Assembly (NCBI GenBank): GCA_017562135.1
Contig: QEYB01000466.1
Coordinates: 868,001-932,000 of the forward strand
Length of the DNA stretch: 64,000 nt
Origin: Dipylidium caninum
Taxonomy: Eukaryota > Platyhelminthes > Cestoda > Cyclophyllidea > Dipylidiidae
Reading direction: 5' to 3'
Shown here: piece by piece, positions 23,381 to 37,810 of the stretch
Layout: every line of letters starts with the position of its first letter
How positions within the stretch are numbered: the first letter of the stretch is position 1
Position numbers and translations under genes: made by a program
The notes under the pieces: generated by a model
What the model was told of the DNA's origin: nothing
The model's database searches: none
What the model saw: only the letters and a program-made list of their open reading frames with translations

Positions 23381-26300
23381 TATTCCGTCCAAGGGATATC
23401 GTCAGAACGTGTTAACAACTTCGTCAGCCAACTGGCCGTCGATCGGATGGTCGAGGGTGGGGACATTTGTGATGGACACAGGTTTTTTGTGGATTTTGTT
23501 GACGTGGGGAGGCAGGAGGAGGAGGGAGAGGGGGGTTGGCCATCTCCTATATTTAGGTGTCTGCGAGAGGAGGAAAAATCGGAAGCCCTAAATCATTGGA
23601 GATTGCAACTTCGAGAAAGGTACAGGTAATGCATTCCAAATTGCCCTACCGCTTGTAGAGCTACCCAGATTGGAGTGCTGCGTTTCGAGCGGGTTCTCAT
23701 GAAGACATCGCGTCCCACATCGACGGTTGTCGAGCCATTCACCCATCTGCCCACCTCCCTGCCACATCTCAATGAAATTGACGAGGAAGGGGAGATTGAG
23801 GAGGCCGAGGAAGCCGATGTCATTAAAGTACGTGTTACTAGCATCGACTGGCCCAAAAACCTTGCAAACGCCACCAAAATGACTGATACAAAAGGACGTC
23901 TGGTTCGTCTTCCAATTCCCGAGACCCTTCCGGATCCCAATAGTATGCACATATTTGTGCAATTTCAGGTGAGTCGCCTCTCCTCTTTCACTGTGCTAAA
24001 CAGTCTTATCCTCAACCCCTCTACATTAACCAGCGCTAACCTTTCCACTGGAGGCGACATTCTGCCATGCAAAAACGGTGAATGATGAGCAACAGCCGTA
24101 TAATCCACCTCATTTCCGGGATGGGACGACTATAGGGAATTAGAGAGGAAGTAGAAGAGCCAAACTACTTCCAAGAAGGGAACATTGAAAAAACGGAGCG
24201 GGCACCTTAATCTGTCTCGTTCCTAGTCCCATAATTCCGCTTCTCCTTAGCGACGTCTTCTAAAATATTGGAAGAAAAGCCCGAGATTTGAGGCCATGGG
24301 GATACTTACCAGACACATGGGCTGTCCCAAATGTCTTAAATTTGTCCTAATAGCCAAATTACGGGGAGTAGGTTCGTCCGTCTTTCGTTGGCGTTTTTTA
24401 CTCCTCCTCTTCCACCGCCGCCATCACCCCTTCTCCTACCTCCTTCTCGGTGGCGGAAATGTTTCCGATTTCCTTCGTCCTCCCGTGTCTACCCGTAGGC
24501 TTTTTATATGCTTTGTGATTCATTACATTGTCTGCAGCTCTACTAACTTCAACTTCCATCCCCCAATGTGGGATTTTAGCCCTACTGCTACAATTTTTCA
24601 TTTGGGGTCTTGTCGGACGTTAATTTGAAAATTGACGTAAAAATTTGCGCCAGCAGGCCCGAGTCGTGGCGAAACGAAGCCAATGTAGCTTTACACGAAC
24701 TGGCCCAAATCCTGCATGTTGTTCGGTCGAGTATGTGTCTGTTTGTTTGAGGTAGCGCTAATAAGTAGGCTGAACCTCCGTTGGATGAAATTTGGGCCGA
24801 TGGAAGAAGACGAGGGAGAAAGGGAGGTGGACCGATGTCATAAGGGGATATCCACTTGTCCAATCACTCGCTAGTCCCTCAGTTTTCTGGACCTTCGCGC
24901 ATGTCTTCTTCACCCTACCTAATATAAACACACTCTCTCTTCTCCCTGTCACTGGTCACATTAGTGACGGCTTGACGGCACTGTCCCATCACACACACAT
25001 CACCCGTTCTGTGTACGCCATTTCTAGCCACCCTCCTTCATTGTCGCCTCAAATCAATGCCAAATTTTCAACCCTAAAGCAATGAAATCGCCCCACATGA
25101 GTTTGTCGTAGTAGTAGTAGTAGTAGATGGCAGCATTTCCGAGACTGCTGTAATCTACCGGACCAGATTAGTGTGAAAATGGCACCCGAACTTGGCTTAT
25201 TTGACTTTTTTGACGCTTGTGGATTTTGCCCTTCCCTGGCAGGAGGTGGAGCTCTCCTGGCGGGTGTCAGCACGAACAGGATGAATCTCTCACCGACTGG
25301 TAATGGTGGAAGGATCAGGTGGACTAATTGACAGAGTAGTTAATAATGCTTGCGTGCCACGCCTCATTAATTTGCCTATCCCCTCAGTTTATGACCCGGA
25401 GGGAAGGGAGACGGGAGACGGGGGCTGGAGGGGGCGTGGACGGGGACGGGGACGGGTACGTGGACGGAGATAGGCGTAGCCTCATATCCAGGCGAATGAT
25501 TAAGCAATGACTACAGAAGCAGGATCTTGGTGCGTTAAATCGTCCCTATTCAACTAATCGTCATCCCATTGAAGAGCATCCTTTTACTCTCATTTTGGTT
25601 AATTGCTTAATTAATTAATTACACATCCTATCTTCCCTCCCTTCCCCTCCCTACATTGAGCCCAGGGAGAGGAATGGGGAGGCGTGAGACTGGACACCTT
25701 TCTTCCTTTTCTCTTTATTCTCTAGAATGTATTTATAGTAGACAGTTAAGAACTGACCTTCTCATCTTCATGCCACCACGTTATTGGCACCCGAAACCCC
25801 AAATCACTTGCCGTCTCCTCGAATTTTCTTCCAATCCCTACACAGATAGTCTAGACTCCACTTATGCCTCAAGATGAGGTTAAATGTGTAAGAAGATCTC
25901 GGCGTTCTCCTCATCTTAGCACTCCTCTACTCGCCTCCTTCCACAATGGTAGAAATACATTTTACCCCCGGAAAACTTTTCTCTCCCATCTTGGTAAGCT
26001 TCTATTTAAGGTGAAGATTCTCCTTCCCCCGCCCCCTTTTTTTCTGCGGAGCCACGCTATTAATGCCCTCACGAAGGAAAGTGGATAGCTGCCCTCATTC
26101 ATTCATTCATTCTCGCCTCGTCTGCACTTCTGGTCAGCATAAATCAAGTCTCAATCTACTAGAGGAAGCAGCGCGAAGTACGGGGAGATTTGTTCCTACA
26201 CTAACGTCTCCCTTATTCCCTTCTATCTGAGTTAATACTTCATAATTCTGCTTAAATCCGATCAACTGCAGCCTGAATTTGGCGTAGGGAGGCGTGGGCG

Positions 26301-29300
26301 AGGAGGAGGGGGAGGGGGAGGGAGAAGGAGAGGTGGCATGGCTACTTCAGCCTTACAATTGAGGGCGGAGGGCTACAAGCCGACATAGAAAGTCTTTATC
26401 TGCATTTCGCCACTCCTTATTGTTTCGTAGGGCAACTGCATTGAGTAATTTGATGTGACTGTGGCAGATGATGACTCGTCACGTTGTAACCCGCCATTCA
26501 CCATTGTCCAAATCATGGGGTGAAAACGCGTTTTCAGGACCCATTTATACCAATGTTGGGGAAATTCGCGACAGAGGATTTTCCAATACATAGTAGAGAG
26601 AGAGAGAGAGGGAGAAAAAACGAGACGATCGGGTGTACTTAGAATGGCGGCTGGAGAGAAGGCAAAAACCGGGCAACGCACAACGCAGTCGGTGAATGAA
26701 CTCGGACAAAAAGTGGGGAGGATCGGAGGAGAGAGGGGGAAGAGGGGGTGGGGGCATGGGACGTGGAGCGGTGCTGTAACTGACATGCAAAAGGGGAAAT
26801 ATACGAGGACCAACTCAAGCTGTTCCTCTCCACAAGTAGAGTGACGCCCGAGTGCCACAGAATGGCGTCCTTTAATCAACCCGTCCTGTCAAGGTGGCCG
26901 AGGTAAATCTAGCTATCAGGGACATGATTGCCTTCATCAATTTGGTATGATCTGATTATTCATGAATGTTGAGTTACTTAAGAGGAAATATGTTGTATTT
27001 TCGTTGGCTACGAATAGCTTTTACTTGTCTTATGTGTGTGTGTGTGTGTGCGGTAACAAGACTTTCCCTGTTGTCCGCCTTCCAACTTGACAACTTGCCA
27101 CGTTGGGAGAAATAAGACGCAGTTGATGCAACACTGTTTATTTTGGTCAGCGTGAACAAGCAAAAGTTCATTTGGCCTCCTTCCCCTCCTCCTCCTTCTT
27201 CTCTTCGACCTCCTCCTCCTTTATTCGTGATTCTATGCTCTACGTTTACTGTAGACAGTCTAACCAACCAGCTACTGGTCTCTGTTCTGCACTCAAATAA
27301 TTCAGAGGCTGACGATTCTCACGACTCTGTCTTCTTTGAGGCGAAATCAAAGACCTGATAAAGTGCCATTAAAGAGACCTAAAATCCAGTGGTTCTGACA
27401 TACACACAAACACACAGAATCTTTTCCAGTCCCATCAGAATTTTTGGAGCATCAGTTAGAAAGGTGATGCGAGGTTGTGATAGAGACAGTGAACTACTTT
27501 GTTTCGAATTAGCACAAAAGGGGCGGTAATTGAGGGGTTGGTGGGTGTGGAGTGTGAGCGCGGACAGTTGGTTGAGCTTTAAAAGGGTGCCGACAGTCAT
27601 TGGGGTAGACGAAGTTGGTGGTATTTTCAATTCCCAGGATGGTGAAAATGAATTTCCCCCTTTCTAGTAAATACAGGCAACAATTTCCCTATTCCATTAG
27701 GTTGATCTACGAGGACCTTTTAGGGACAAAATTTAATTTATTCCTCTTTGCCCGACTATGAAATGCCACACCATGATAAGTACGGGGTAGGAGGTGTTTT
27801 TCCCTCCTCATTCCTCCTCTTCTACTTCTTCTTCTCTCAGGTCCCCTCCTCTATGGGGAGATAAACTGAGTTAGGAGGTTTGTTGCCGAATCCCATCCCC
27901 GTCCTCCCCCCTCCGCACCTCTCCGCCTGAATTATTCGCGCCAAGGCGAGGGAAAGAACAAATGTGGAGCCCAAATGGCTGTATTTGGGCCATGAATGGC
28001 TCAAAAATGGCATGTCACCGATGCTTTCCTCCTTTTCCTCTCTCCTTCCACCTCCGTTCCCCATATTTCACCTAAGTCAAAGTCCACTTGGCCAGGCTAC
28101 CAGGGCTAAGGCGAAAATTCCCGTCCGCCTTCAACATAGTCCTGTCAATGACCTCAAGCATTGCCCCAGCCATGATTAAACCATCTGTACTGGTGATGTT
28201 GAGGTTCCTTTGAACCATCTTTCAAAGTGGATACCCTCAATGTATAGGAAGTTTTTTCATTTCCCTCCCCTACCTTTGTGTACTTTTTGCCTTTGTTCCT
28301 ACATTTGGACATTGTTTGCGTAGTAAAGTTGAACAAGGTGATAGTCAGTATGGTGCGAGTGTGAAAAATTATCTCGTTGTGGTTATCGTTGTTGTTATCT
28401 TCCACTCTCCAACTCCGCCTGCTCCGACTTACTTTCATCTTTGTCATTTTTCGTCTTCATCCATCGCTGAAAATTACTCTAACAGGCAAAAAAAGATAGA
28501 CAAAGTGTCAGTATACCACGAGATATCGGTATGAGAAGACAGAAATCTGCAAAATTCTCATCGCCTTGTCCACTCTCATCCAAAGTAGATTTGTGAGACC
28601 GAGATAACCGGAGTGGTTGGCCATACCACCGCACCGCCAGGTCTACTGAATGGTGTAAATTAAGTTTGAGATGTTTAAACATCCTGAGGTCGAAGGAAAG
28701 GGTGCACCAAACTCCGACGAATGGATTGTGAGATAAATCAAAGAAATTTTCGAACTTATAAATCTGTTTACCCTGTTCTCCTTTTCCGACTGACCCAGAT
28801 ATACTATAGCGCAGGCCATTCCACCGGCCTGGACTAGTTAGTGGCGTACGCTGAAACCGGGACAGAGTAGGTTTTGTGACACATTCCGAGGAGTTTGTCC
28901 ACCATACACCCCGGGTTATTATGAGGCGTTGGCGGGTGGGGGAGGAAGGGTAGGAAGGGGAGTGGGAATTAATAACACCTGGCCAAGACGTTTCCCCTCT
29001 CCCTCTGTCTCCCTCTCCGTCCGGCCACTTCTGTAATCGTTGTACTCAACGCCTTCTCAAATTTCCATCGTCTGCCCTCTGCGTACACGAACCTCTTATT
29101 TACGCGACGAGGGGGAGATCCAATCACTCGAGTTCATTTGCCCATGTCGTAGCGGACGCTGTTGTCACGATTCCGAGGGGACGACAGATTGAAAGGCGTA
29201 TCATTTGCGTGAATACACCGGGTGAATATTGAAACCATATCATCTGTGTGCAGAACAGGACGTTTGTTTATCTTCCGGGGTCCGATATTCTGTACAGTGA

Positions 29301-32300
29301 AACGAAATGACATTTTAGTTCCCAGCTTTAGTGCACCTCGCGAACCTTAGACGGTGCAGAGTGTCTTTTTTTCTGCAGCGGCTACTGCTGCTGCTTCTGC
29401 TGGCTCCTCCACGAGACGGGCGCAGCATGAATATGCAGGCGGCAAAAACTCACCTCCCGCCTGTCCTCCACCCGCTGTCGTGGTCGCCGTTGAGTGGACA
29501 AGAAGAGGGTTTAACTTTTTGATCTAATCTTGGTGCGTGCCGATTGAATTTCAAACGGTGTTTCATTACCTATTTTAAAAATTGTGATCATCAACTTTGG
29601 CAGAGGGACTAGAAATTCACTTTACTTGTGTGCAAAATGATGACAAAATTCAGTTGCGAAGGGTTGCATGTCGGTGCAGACGAATTGGAATGTTGCCCCT
29701 CGCTCGGTATTACAGTAATTTAAGGGGACTGAAGACCTCAACGACATTTCATGTCATGTCATCGTAAATTCAAGCCTCATTAGTTAATTTAAATTACATG
29801 TCTCGTCATGGGGGAATTCGAATACCCCGAGGCTTTCACAACTCCTCCTCCTCCTCCTCACACGTGGGATTTAGCAGGCCCATCCAACCTCCACAATTTC
29901 CATCAACTTCCACCACATTATCTGGCGATGAGATGAGATGGAATAGAGTGGGGTGGGGTGAGGTTGAATGGAAATTTCAATGACGTGAAACGTGCTCAGT
30001 CTGAGACTGGCAATGAATTCCCATCCTTGTGGCACAGATACGAGTCACAAAGTACCTTCCACCATGTCGTCTAACATGTCCGTCTCGCCAATATTTGGGG
30101 AGAACTTCTGCCATTGGGACACCGTATGCAAAGAGGGGAAGATCGTGGGGGGAAGGCGGAGTTCAGAGTGGCACCGGCACCAGGTGGAAATTCACAGTGT
30201 GAGACGTCTTATATTTCATGGACGAGTTCATCCCATTAGGTGTAACCGATTCGAGTTGTCGCCCCATCTCGAACACGTGTTTATTGTACCGGCATGTCGG
30301 GCCTGTGACTCATGCCAAGAGGTCCCGCCTGCCATCCAGATTGTATCCACAGGCTTCGCTCTCTCCACCCTCCTGTCTACGTCCACCAATTTTCGTATTT
30401 GGACTTGCTTTCGATACTATGGCGTATATGATTAAACCGTCTGGAGTCTGTGCAACTGGCCTCATTCCGAAATGCATCAAAACCAGTTGGGGCCACATCA
30501 AAGGACTATAGGGATTAGCCTTTGATCACTGTCTCTTTCTCCGTACCTATCATTAATTCCGGGCGGGTGGTGGAAGATTGGTGTTTTGCTTTCCGAGCCT
30601 AAGGAGGAGGAAGAGGAGAAGAAGAATAGTTGGCAGAATAAATGAGAAATTTCCTCAGCATCTGTCATAGCGCAGATTTTAATGTATTTTCCAGCCTGCC
30701 GATATTTTGGAGCCTCCATGGTCGCCTTCACGGGAGCCACCACCACCACGGCAATTGAAGGTCCTCGGTCTGTTACCACCAAGCGCCTCAGCTACCGTTC
30801 GTGCCTATCCACCCGCCTTTCGATCTCACTTCGAAATAACAGGCCTCCAATCGGCTGGTCGGCTGATTCCTCTCACCAATAAGGTCTACTGTCGTACGGT
30901 CACACATAATGCGGTCGGAGTGTTGGCGGCCACACTTCCCATGCTGCATCGGCAACAGTCTACCTGTCCCTTTCAAATGCGGGAAGCTCCAGTTGAATTG
31001 GAGGTTAATCCTCCTCTGGGTGATGCCTCGGGCAGTGGAAAAATCCTTCTTGGCCTCCAAGATACTCCCGGTGGACTACCCATAGTCGCTGATGTACTGC
31101 ATGCGCCACCGCAGTCGAGAATTACCGCTCCATGGAGTTGGCGGGCGTGGTTAGGACCGACGGTCAGACGTTGGCACTTTGAGAACTTCAACATTCGCCT
31201 TCAATCCGACAAGCTACGTCGAATTTCAAATTTCCCCATTTCCGGTGACTCGTAAGCTCCTCCTCCTCTTCCTCTTTCTTTGGGGCTCCTTGAACTGGGG
31301 TTAACATTTTCACAAATCATCAGACTAAGGTAGACCCGAGCCAGACAGCTTTTCAAATATCCCAACTCGTCTTTGTCACATGTTGAGTAGTTTTAGAAAA
31401 TTGCCTGGTGTAAAAAAGATTAAATTACTCTATTTGAAAGATCTAAGATTTTATACGTAGGCGTTTCTAATTCCCCTTTCTTCACTTCTCATATTCTCCA
31501 CCTCCGCAAGCAAATGCTAACAGATGTTCTCTCCGTCATTTGAGTCAACTCTTGGGATGTTTGAATGGAAAAAAAGTAGGAGACGAAAAAAAATGAATGA
31601 GAGAAGAGAGGAAGCCCTTTAGTTAAGCACCTTGGAAGAGAGGCCAAATTAAACAAGGAGATCAGCCTCGTCTCTTTACGAAGAGACTGAGTAGTAGAAG
31701 AAGTCGTATGGCTAAAGAATGCTGAGACACGTGTCAGGGGGGAGGGGAGGTGAGAAACACATCTTATTTTACCCACCTGATTTTCCAGCCACAGTTGGGT
31801 AAACTCGTCGATTATAACATTCACTTCCTTTGCCTTTCAGTACAAACACGTGCATATCCCGATACGAACAGACAAAAATTACGGTTACAGCTCGGTACGT
31901 CTGTCAGCTTTGATGTTATTCGACCGATTTCTTTTTCTCTCCCTCTATGTATTAATTATTAATCAAATAAAGGAGATGGAAGGTTGCCAAGTGGAGTTAG
32001 AAGGCAGAATTTTCCCCCTGTGGCGGGACTGGACGGGACGGGACGAGACGGGAATGAAGGGGGATCCTAGTGGCTCCCCTTCCCCCCTCCCCCGCCCGCC
32101 CCCGGCGCCAAAGTGGTGATTTATCACGGTGTCATCACTTGTCACCAGTACGCACCACCTCCACCCCCCGCACACCCTCACGTACATGTGTGTGTGTGTG
32201 TGCCAATAAATCCTCGGCTTATATTTGACAAAGGGGTCACTTCAAATCCCATCAGTACGCAGTCACCACCGCCTGTCCATTGGTTGTCGGGGCGGTGCTC

Positions 32301-35300
32301 TCACCACCCACACGACGCGTGTTCATATCGTGGGAGGATTTTCACGGATGACAAACTAGAGAGGCAATGGGCTGGGACAGCGGCGCTTGGCGCGGGGGGG
32401 GGCGCGATTCTGGGTGGATAGAGACCGGAGGGTCGTTTATGAGTCATTTCGATTGAAATTTAGAGGATGAGGTGAAAAAAAAGATAATAAAAGAAAGAAT
32501 CTAAACTGTGTGTGCATTTTTCCGCCAGGGTGAGTCAGTTGTGTCCAAGTTTTTTTGTGGTGTTTGTAAAGAAATGACAGGAAGAAGTGGTATTCCACCA
32601 CGGGTTCATTGCAAACCTCGCCATTTTGAGGCTGTGTAAGGCGCTTCTCCCCGCCCGGTGACCGTCCGGTTGGCCAGTCTACTCAAAGGGAGGGGAAAAT
32701 GCCACTTTGAATAACCGTCGACATCATCATTTGCTCAACTGTCATCCCAAGTGTGGACCTTGACAAGAATGTGAGGAAGACGCTGAGGTCCGACCAGTTA
32801 GTAGCCTCGTCAATTCCCCCCCCCCTTCCCCCAAAAGAAAATTAATTTTAAGTTGCCTAACTTCGTGGAGCGTAGTCTACTCCTCCCAGAAAGCCAAATT
32901 TCCACGGTAGACGAATAAAGTGAAGCGTTCTTTTGCATTTCCAAATGAGGGATGATGAAAGGAGGCAAATCAGGGCAACGTAGAAAATACCCATTCATTT
33001 CAGTCTGGTTCTCCACCCGCCCCCCTTCCCCGTCTCTCCCCACCCGCCTTGTTGTTCGTAAAATTAGCCAATACCAGGACTTGTCTAATCTGTAGCCATT
33101 TTAAGATTGTTGCTTGTAGCTGTAAAATTTTCCTACCAACCGGCGTAAACTTGGCACTTGGTGGAAGTATGGGGGGAGGGGAGGGGTGACGCGGGGGGTG
33201 GAAAAATCATATTAAAAGCATTGTCGGTAGATGGAAACTGCGAGGACAATGGGAGAGTTTGGCAGTCGTAAATTATTCCTCTCGCTGCGAGCGTCCATCA
33301 GCCGCCTCCCACTGGCATACTCCACTTTCGCACTGGTTAATGAGGTCATTCTGTGTGGAGGCTTACAGACGCAGAGTTTGTTAGACAAGGTGGCCGGGTG
33401 TATACGGGGGAGACGGGGCAAAGTACTCATTTTGCCGTCAATGCTCCAGCACTTATGGCTTTTCTTTCACTCCATCTTGCGTTACCATGGCGATTGATGT
33501 CCCCGACGCACAAGTGGACCAAACGTGGTGATTGCGGCCTCGAGATGGAAATAACTTGTATTAGACCATGTAGGCAGAATCGTGTACTCTGGGAGATTGG
33601 ATGCTGTAGTATGTTTATGAAATTATGAGGAAATCTGGCGAGTAGAAAGGAGATTATGGTAAAAAAGTGTGCAACATGATGGAACTATGGCCTCGCCTGA
33701 CAATAAGGAACTATGGCCTCGCCTGACAATAAGGATGGGAAAAGTCGAGGCAAGTAGAGTTGAAGAGTCCATAATAGTGCATTATCTTTGTAGAATATTT
33801 ACCACACTTCCGGATACGGGCGAGAGAATGTACCTCTCGGATATTCGACCTCGAGGTATGAGTTTAGAGGATGTTACAGGCGGGGAGTACGATCATCTTT
33901 CCCATCGACCAGCGGAATTAGATGTCACCCATCTACTTCCATCGTGGAGTCTTCGTCTCCGACCCTTCCCCTCCACCTCGGAGTTCTCGGCCACAACGTC
34001 CAAATCACCCGCGGTTATATTTAGGAACAAGCGTTCTCTCCACCCCTTTCTGATTGGTCAACATGAAGGTCACGTGAGAATTGAATTGATTGCGGCTCCC
34101 AAGGACTCACAGCCTCTCGCTCACAAGGATGTCTCAATTGTAGCCTCGGAAAAGAATGACTTAGTACGATTGAAAGTGGAATGTATTGTGAGTTGTGACT
34201 CCCATTTTGTCTCATTTCGCAGTTTTTTGAGGCAATATATATGGCGTGGGGTAGAAATTCTCCCCAAATGTGAATTTATGCGCCATGCTCTGTTTTTTCC
34301 TTGGTGTAATTCGTGACAAAGGAGGGCAGGGGACGCTAACGCTTGACTGAATGAAGGCGTATTAAAAATTAAGGTTGTATTGATACGTGGCTAATAAGCA
34401 TCAAATAGCTTTCTCATCCTCCCTCCTTCTCCTCCCCCCTTTTTCTGTCTTTCTTCACCGTTTACTTAATTATTACTATGGAAGGAGTTAGTGATACCCA
34501 ACTACTTCTTCTACTGCACACAAAATCACCTAGTGATTGAAAAGTTGCGCAGATGGGTCTTGAGGGGATGGACTTCCCACAATAGGATGCTTCTGTACCA
34601 ATGTACGGAGCTAAAAGCTACTCTGAGAGAAGACTAATTGTCTCCTATGAATACAGAGTTGGATGATTACACTATCGGGACGATTGGAACCGCATCCATC
34701 TGCCGAGGTCCTCCTTCGCTCCTCCACCGAGCCCTACGGTGGTACTGCGGCCGACGAGGAGTCAGCTCAGACTCTCCTCCTTCCGAATGAGAGGGAGATG
34801 ATAGCCGATTTTGCTGCTCATCCGCATCCACGTGTACTCAATCTCATAGTTCGTGGCCAAGATCCCACAGATGTGCACGTGATTGCAGCACAAGTGATTT
34901 CCGGTGATCTTCAGAATATCACTTCTGCCACACAGAATGTCTTCTGTCCACTTGGAAAGCTGGCCATTTCGGTGATACTCGAAGATGGCTCTGAAATGGG
35001 ACTACACTGGCTACCCGAGGGACAGGTAATGACAATTTCCCACCTACAGCTAAGCCTTTATTGTCCCTCTATTCATCCGCATTGGCTTGGGTGCATTCGA
35101 AAGCGACAATCCTTCTCTCCTGTCATTCTACTTCTCTGTTTCTTTCAAAGCCATGTCTTGCCGGCAAGGTGCACTTTGGTCTACCTGAATAACAAAAGAA
35201 AACTTTTATTAGTTTATCCGAAATAATAAAAGTGGCCAGACGGAGCAGTTTATAATGTTGAAAACTATGAAACGGATGTTTTTATTTAGTCTGTCCACCT

Positions 35301-37810
35301 GCTGCTGCGAGAGATACATTGTAACGTGCGCTCGATACTTTCATTTATTAATTTAAAAATTATTCATTCGTCTTGCTCATTTCCTAGGATTTTTTCGTGT
35401 TTATGTCCCATTTCTATTTGATTTTTCTCCCAAAGCACATGAAGACAAAACGGCATTTACGCAGCGCGGCTCAACAAGCTTGGAAAAACATTAATGAGAA
35501 CATTCGAAAATGAATGAACTAATGAGAAAACAGCGCTCAATCTTGCAAATAATATCGTTTTGACCACCAACCCATTTTGATAACGAGGGGGAATTAAGAG
35601 TGACCAAAATTCTACGTGGGAAACTTTTCGTGGACTTGGGTCTAAACTAGGAATTGGCCATGCGTGCTGCTGTGTTTAATTGGATTCGTATGTGTTCGAC
35701 AACCACATAAAGCCTCAATTACTGTCGACAAATTGGATAGCTCCTTTACATTACGAAATTCTACATTTTCAGTATTTACAAAAAAAATAGAGATTTTTAT
35801 TTCAAAAAGGTATATTTGACTTACCAAATGCCAATGGTATTAAATTTCGAATTACAGTCAACGCCCGTTTCGTAGTTTCCAGCCTAATATAAATACCTGT
35901 GTAGTGCTTGACAAGGATGACAATGACATTGATAATATGTGACTGTAGTAGTTAGTAACAATGAGATGCATCTTGTAGATTCGAGTGAGTGGCCTCCTTC
36001 AGAGTACTAAACGGACAGTTGTGTGGGATCCCGCCAAACCGCTTCTCATTGCACCAGTCACCGAGGAGGGGAAAGCCCTGGTTGCAGCAGGCAAAATTGG
36101 CCACGGTCCGATGATTGACGTGAAGAGCATCGCGCTATGGACAGGTCAGCCGGCGTGTTCTCCCAAGCCCTCCCTCTTCCTGCCAGACACTCGGCCTCTC
36201 ATCGCAATCTCCGTGGGGCTACTCAACGACCCGGGTCCGCCGGATCAGACCATTGACTGGGAACAAGAAGCTCTTGAGAAATTCCGACGTAGTGTAAGTG
36301 GTCACCCCAAAGATCGTCTCGATTAGCCGACCTTTTAACGTCTGTTTTCCCTCTTTGATGTGTGCGTCTTTCAAGTCGCCTTGCGTAAATGGAGAGGTGT
36401 AGACTGGACATCCGCCTCCTTTTTAGACCGGTCCTACGTCCATCGGGGCATTTGACTATGGTCGAAGTCACTTTTTAGTGCCTCGCGACTCTCAAGTCAC
36501 GGAGGCGCACAACTTCACTGCAGCTCAGTCCTCCCTCTTCTCCACCCCGATGAAGTACACCCTCTTCGGTGTCATCATCTTCAGTGCGATTTTTCTTACT
36601 GTCGGGTGTCTCGCCTTAGTCATCGTGCGTCACCGAAAGACCGTGAGACGGAGAAAAGCTCGTATTGAGGAGAATCCGAATAGTCCCGTGGTACTGGGAG
36701 GCGAAGGTGGGAAGAGTGGTGATGCCATCTATCCCATTTCACCGCAACTCTCCTCCACCACTGCGGCCACCGCGGCCACAATGAATCCTGGACTGAGTTG
36801 TAGCAGTGTTTTCTCCGGCGGTAGCGGTGGTGTCTGTACACCCGCCCAAACAGCTGAGTTGATTAACCAGTGGACTGGCAGACAGCCCTCCTCGATGCTA
36901 CCGCCACAGCAGTGCAGCTCTTGCAGCAATTCTGTGGGCACTCGCAGTCCCCAGTCCGACGCGGTTCACAATGACCTGAGGACGGGTGGAGTGGTCGACA
37001 TGCGATATCAGGTCAGATATTTCATTCAACCATTTATTTCTTTGCGCCTTGAATTCAATTAATGCCATTTACAATCGCTTTTAGGTAGCAAATCAAACGC
37101 TAAAACTGGACTCAGCACAAAGAGGCCTCATGTCACCGTCGAGTCCTAACTTCTCCAGCAAGTGGCGAGCACCCGAGAGTTTAGGCAGCGCACCGAGCAG
37201 TCGAAATACCGGATCACCGAGCACTAATGACGAGGGATTCGCGTCTGGACCGCCGGAAATGTCCTCCAAACGACACATGTACTGTAATACAACGCCGCGA
37301 TTGGAGAGTGGAACTTGGGGCCTGACAGTTGGGGGGAGTTTGCAACCCTCGTGCTCTTGTCAAACCGCTTCACCTCACACCAGCCACCATTCATCCGATC
37401 TCGTGAGAGGCAGCACCTGCACCAACACTTGCTACCTCCCCGGCGGGTACATGGGGACGAGTATGGCCGCGGACAATGCTCGATTCTACGGCGCCCCGTC
37501 GGGGATGGCGTCCGACTCAATGCCACCGCGATTGACACTGGCACACGATCCAGAGAGCATCGGGGTGGGAAAGTACATGTCCAAGCTTAATCAACTGCCT
37601 CCCTCTCTCCTCTTACCCACGGAGATGTTGAAAATGGAGACCTCGCAGATCGCAGGTGGTGGCTTCATTGGCGACACGACCGAGGAGAAGTTGTTGATGG
37701 ACTCGGGTCGAGAGTCACAGGATAAAACTAGTTCAAGCGGAGCAAGTTCAGGCTTGAACAAGGACTTCTCCTCCATGTCGGGTATTGAAATTGCCCAGGT
37801 CGATGTGTGA
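23381..37810 (+). CDS. TMEM132-family single-pass membrane protein
   Basis: Exons: about 23381-23625 (start uncertain), 23659-23968, 30695-31251, 33794-34187, 34657-35025, 35979-36293, 36427-37011 and 37085-37810. All junctions are in phase and give about 1166 residues plus an unknown N terminus; vertebrate TMEM132 proteins are about 1000-1100. The family has extracellular immunoglobulin-like folds, one membrane span and roles in adhesion and cytoskeleton links. Resemblances seen in order: FFVDFVDVGR to the family's VQVLFHIMGRDW; ELDVTHLL with a following V-rich block to its VDITELI region; KLAISVILEDGSEMGLHW to the AISCWVQFSDGS block; and WDPAKPLLIAPVTEEGKALV to its P.IIAAETEGQGTLVKV block. 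The span is FGVIIFSAIFLTVGCLALVI, followed by basic RHRKTVRRRK. The tail is Ser/Gly-rich and ends QVDV. Family call rests on remembered alignments; moderate to good. Confidence 0.7.
23969..30694. other. Large intron of the TMEM132-like gene
   Basis: No exon recognised in 6.7 kb, though small undetected exons are possible. It holds (GTA)n at 25107-25127, G-rich GGGAC-type units at about 25397-25470, (ATTC)n near 26098-26112, (GA)n at 26594-26614, (GT)n at 27032-27050 and CTC units near 29844-29858. Confidence 0.5.
31252..33793. other. Intron of the TMEM132-like gene
   Basis: No exon recognised. GGGAC-type units lie at about 32026-32053, and a perfect tandem copy of a 26-bp unit at 33681-33732, just before the next exon. 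Confidence 0.5.
33681..33732. repeat. Perfect 26-bp tandem duplication
   Basis: The unit starting GGAACTATGGCCTC occurs twice without gap, 33681-33706 and 33707-33732, with no mismatch, which suggests a recent event. It lies about 60 bp before a TMEM132-like exon. Confidence 0.9.
34188..35978. other. Introns around exon 34657-35025
   Basis: Two introns, 34188-34656 and 35026-35978, with no other exon recognised. Bases 35866-35890 contain a stretch resembling part of the 6041-6420 repeat. Confidence 0.5.

Noticed and set aside
36376..36453. Alternative acceptor at 36375 in the TMEM132-like gene
   Set aside because: In phase 0 it meets a stop after eight codons. The acceptor at 36426 (CCTCCTTTTTAG) keeps frame into the membrane span.
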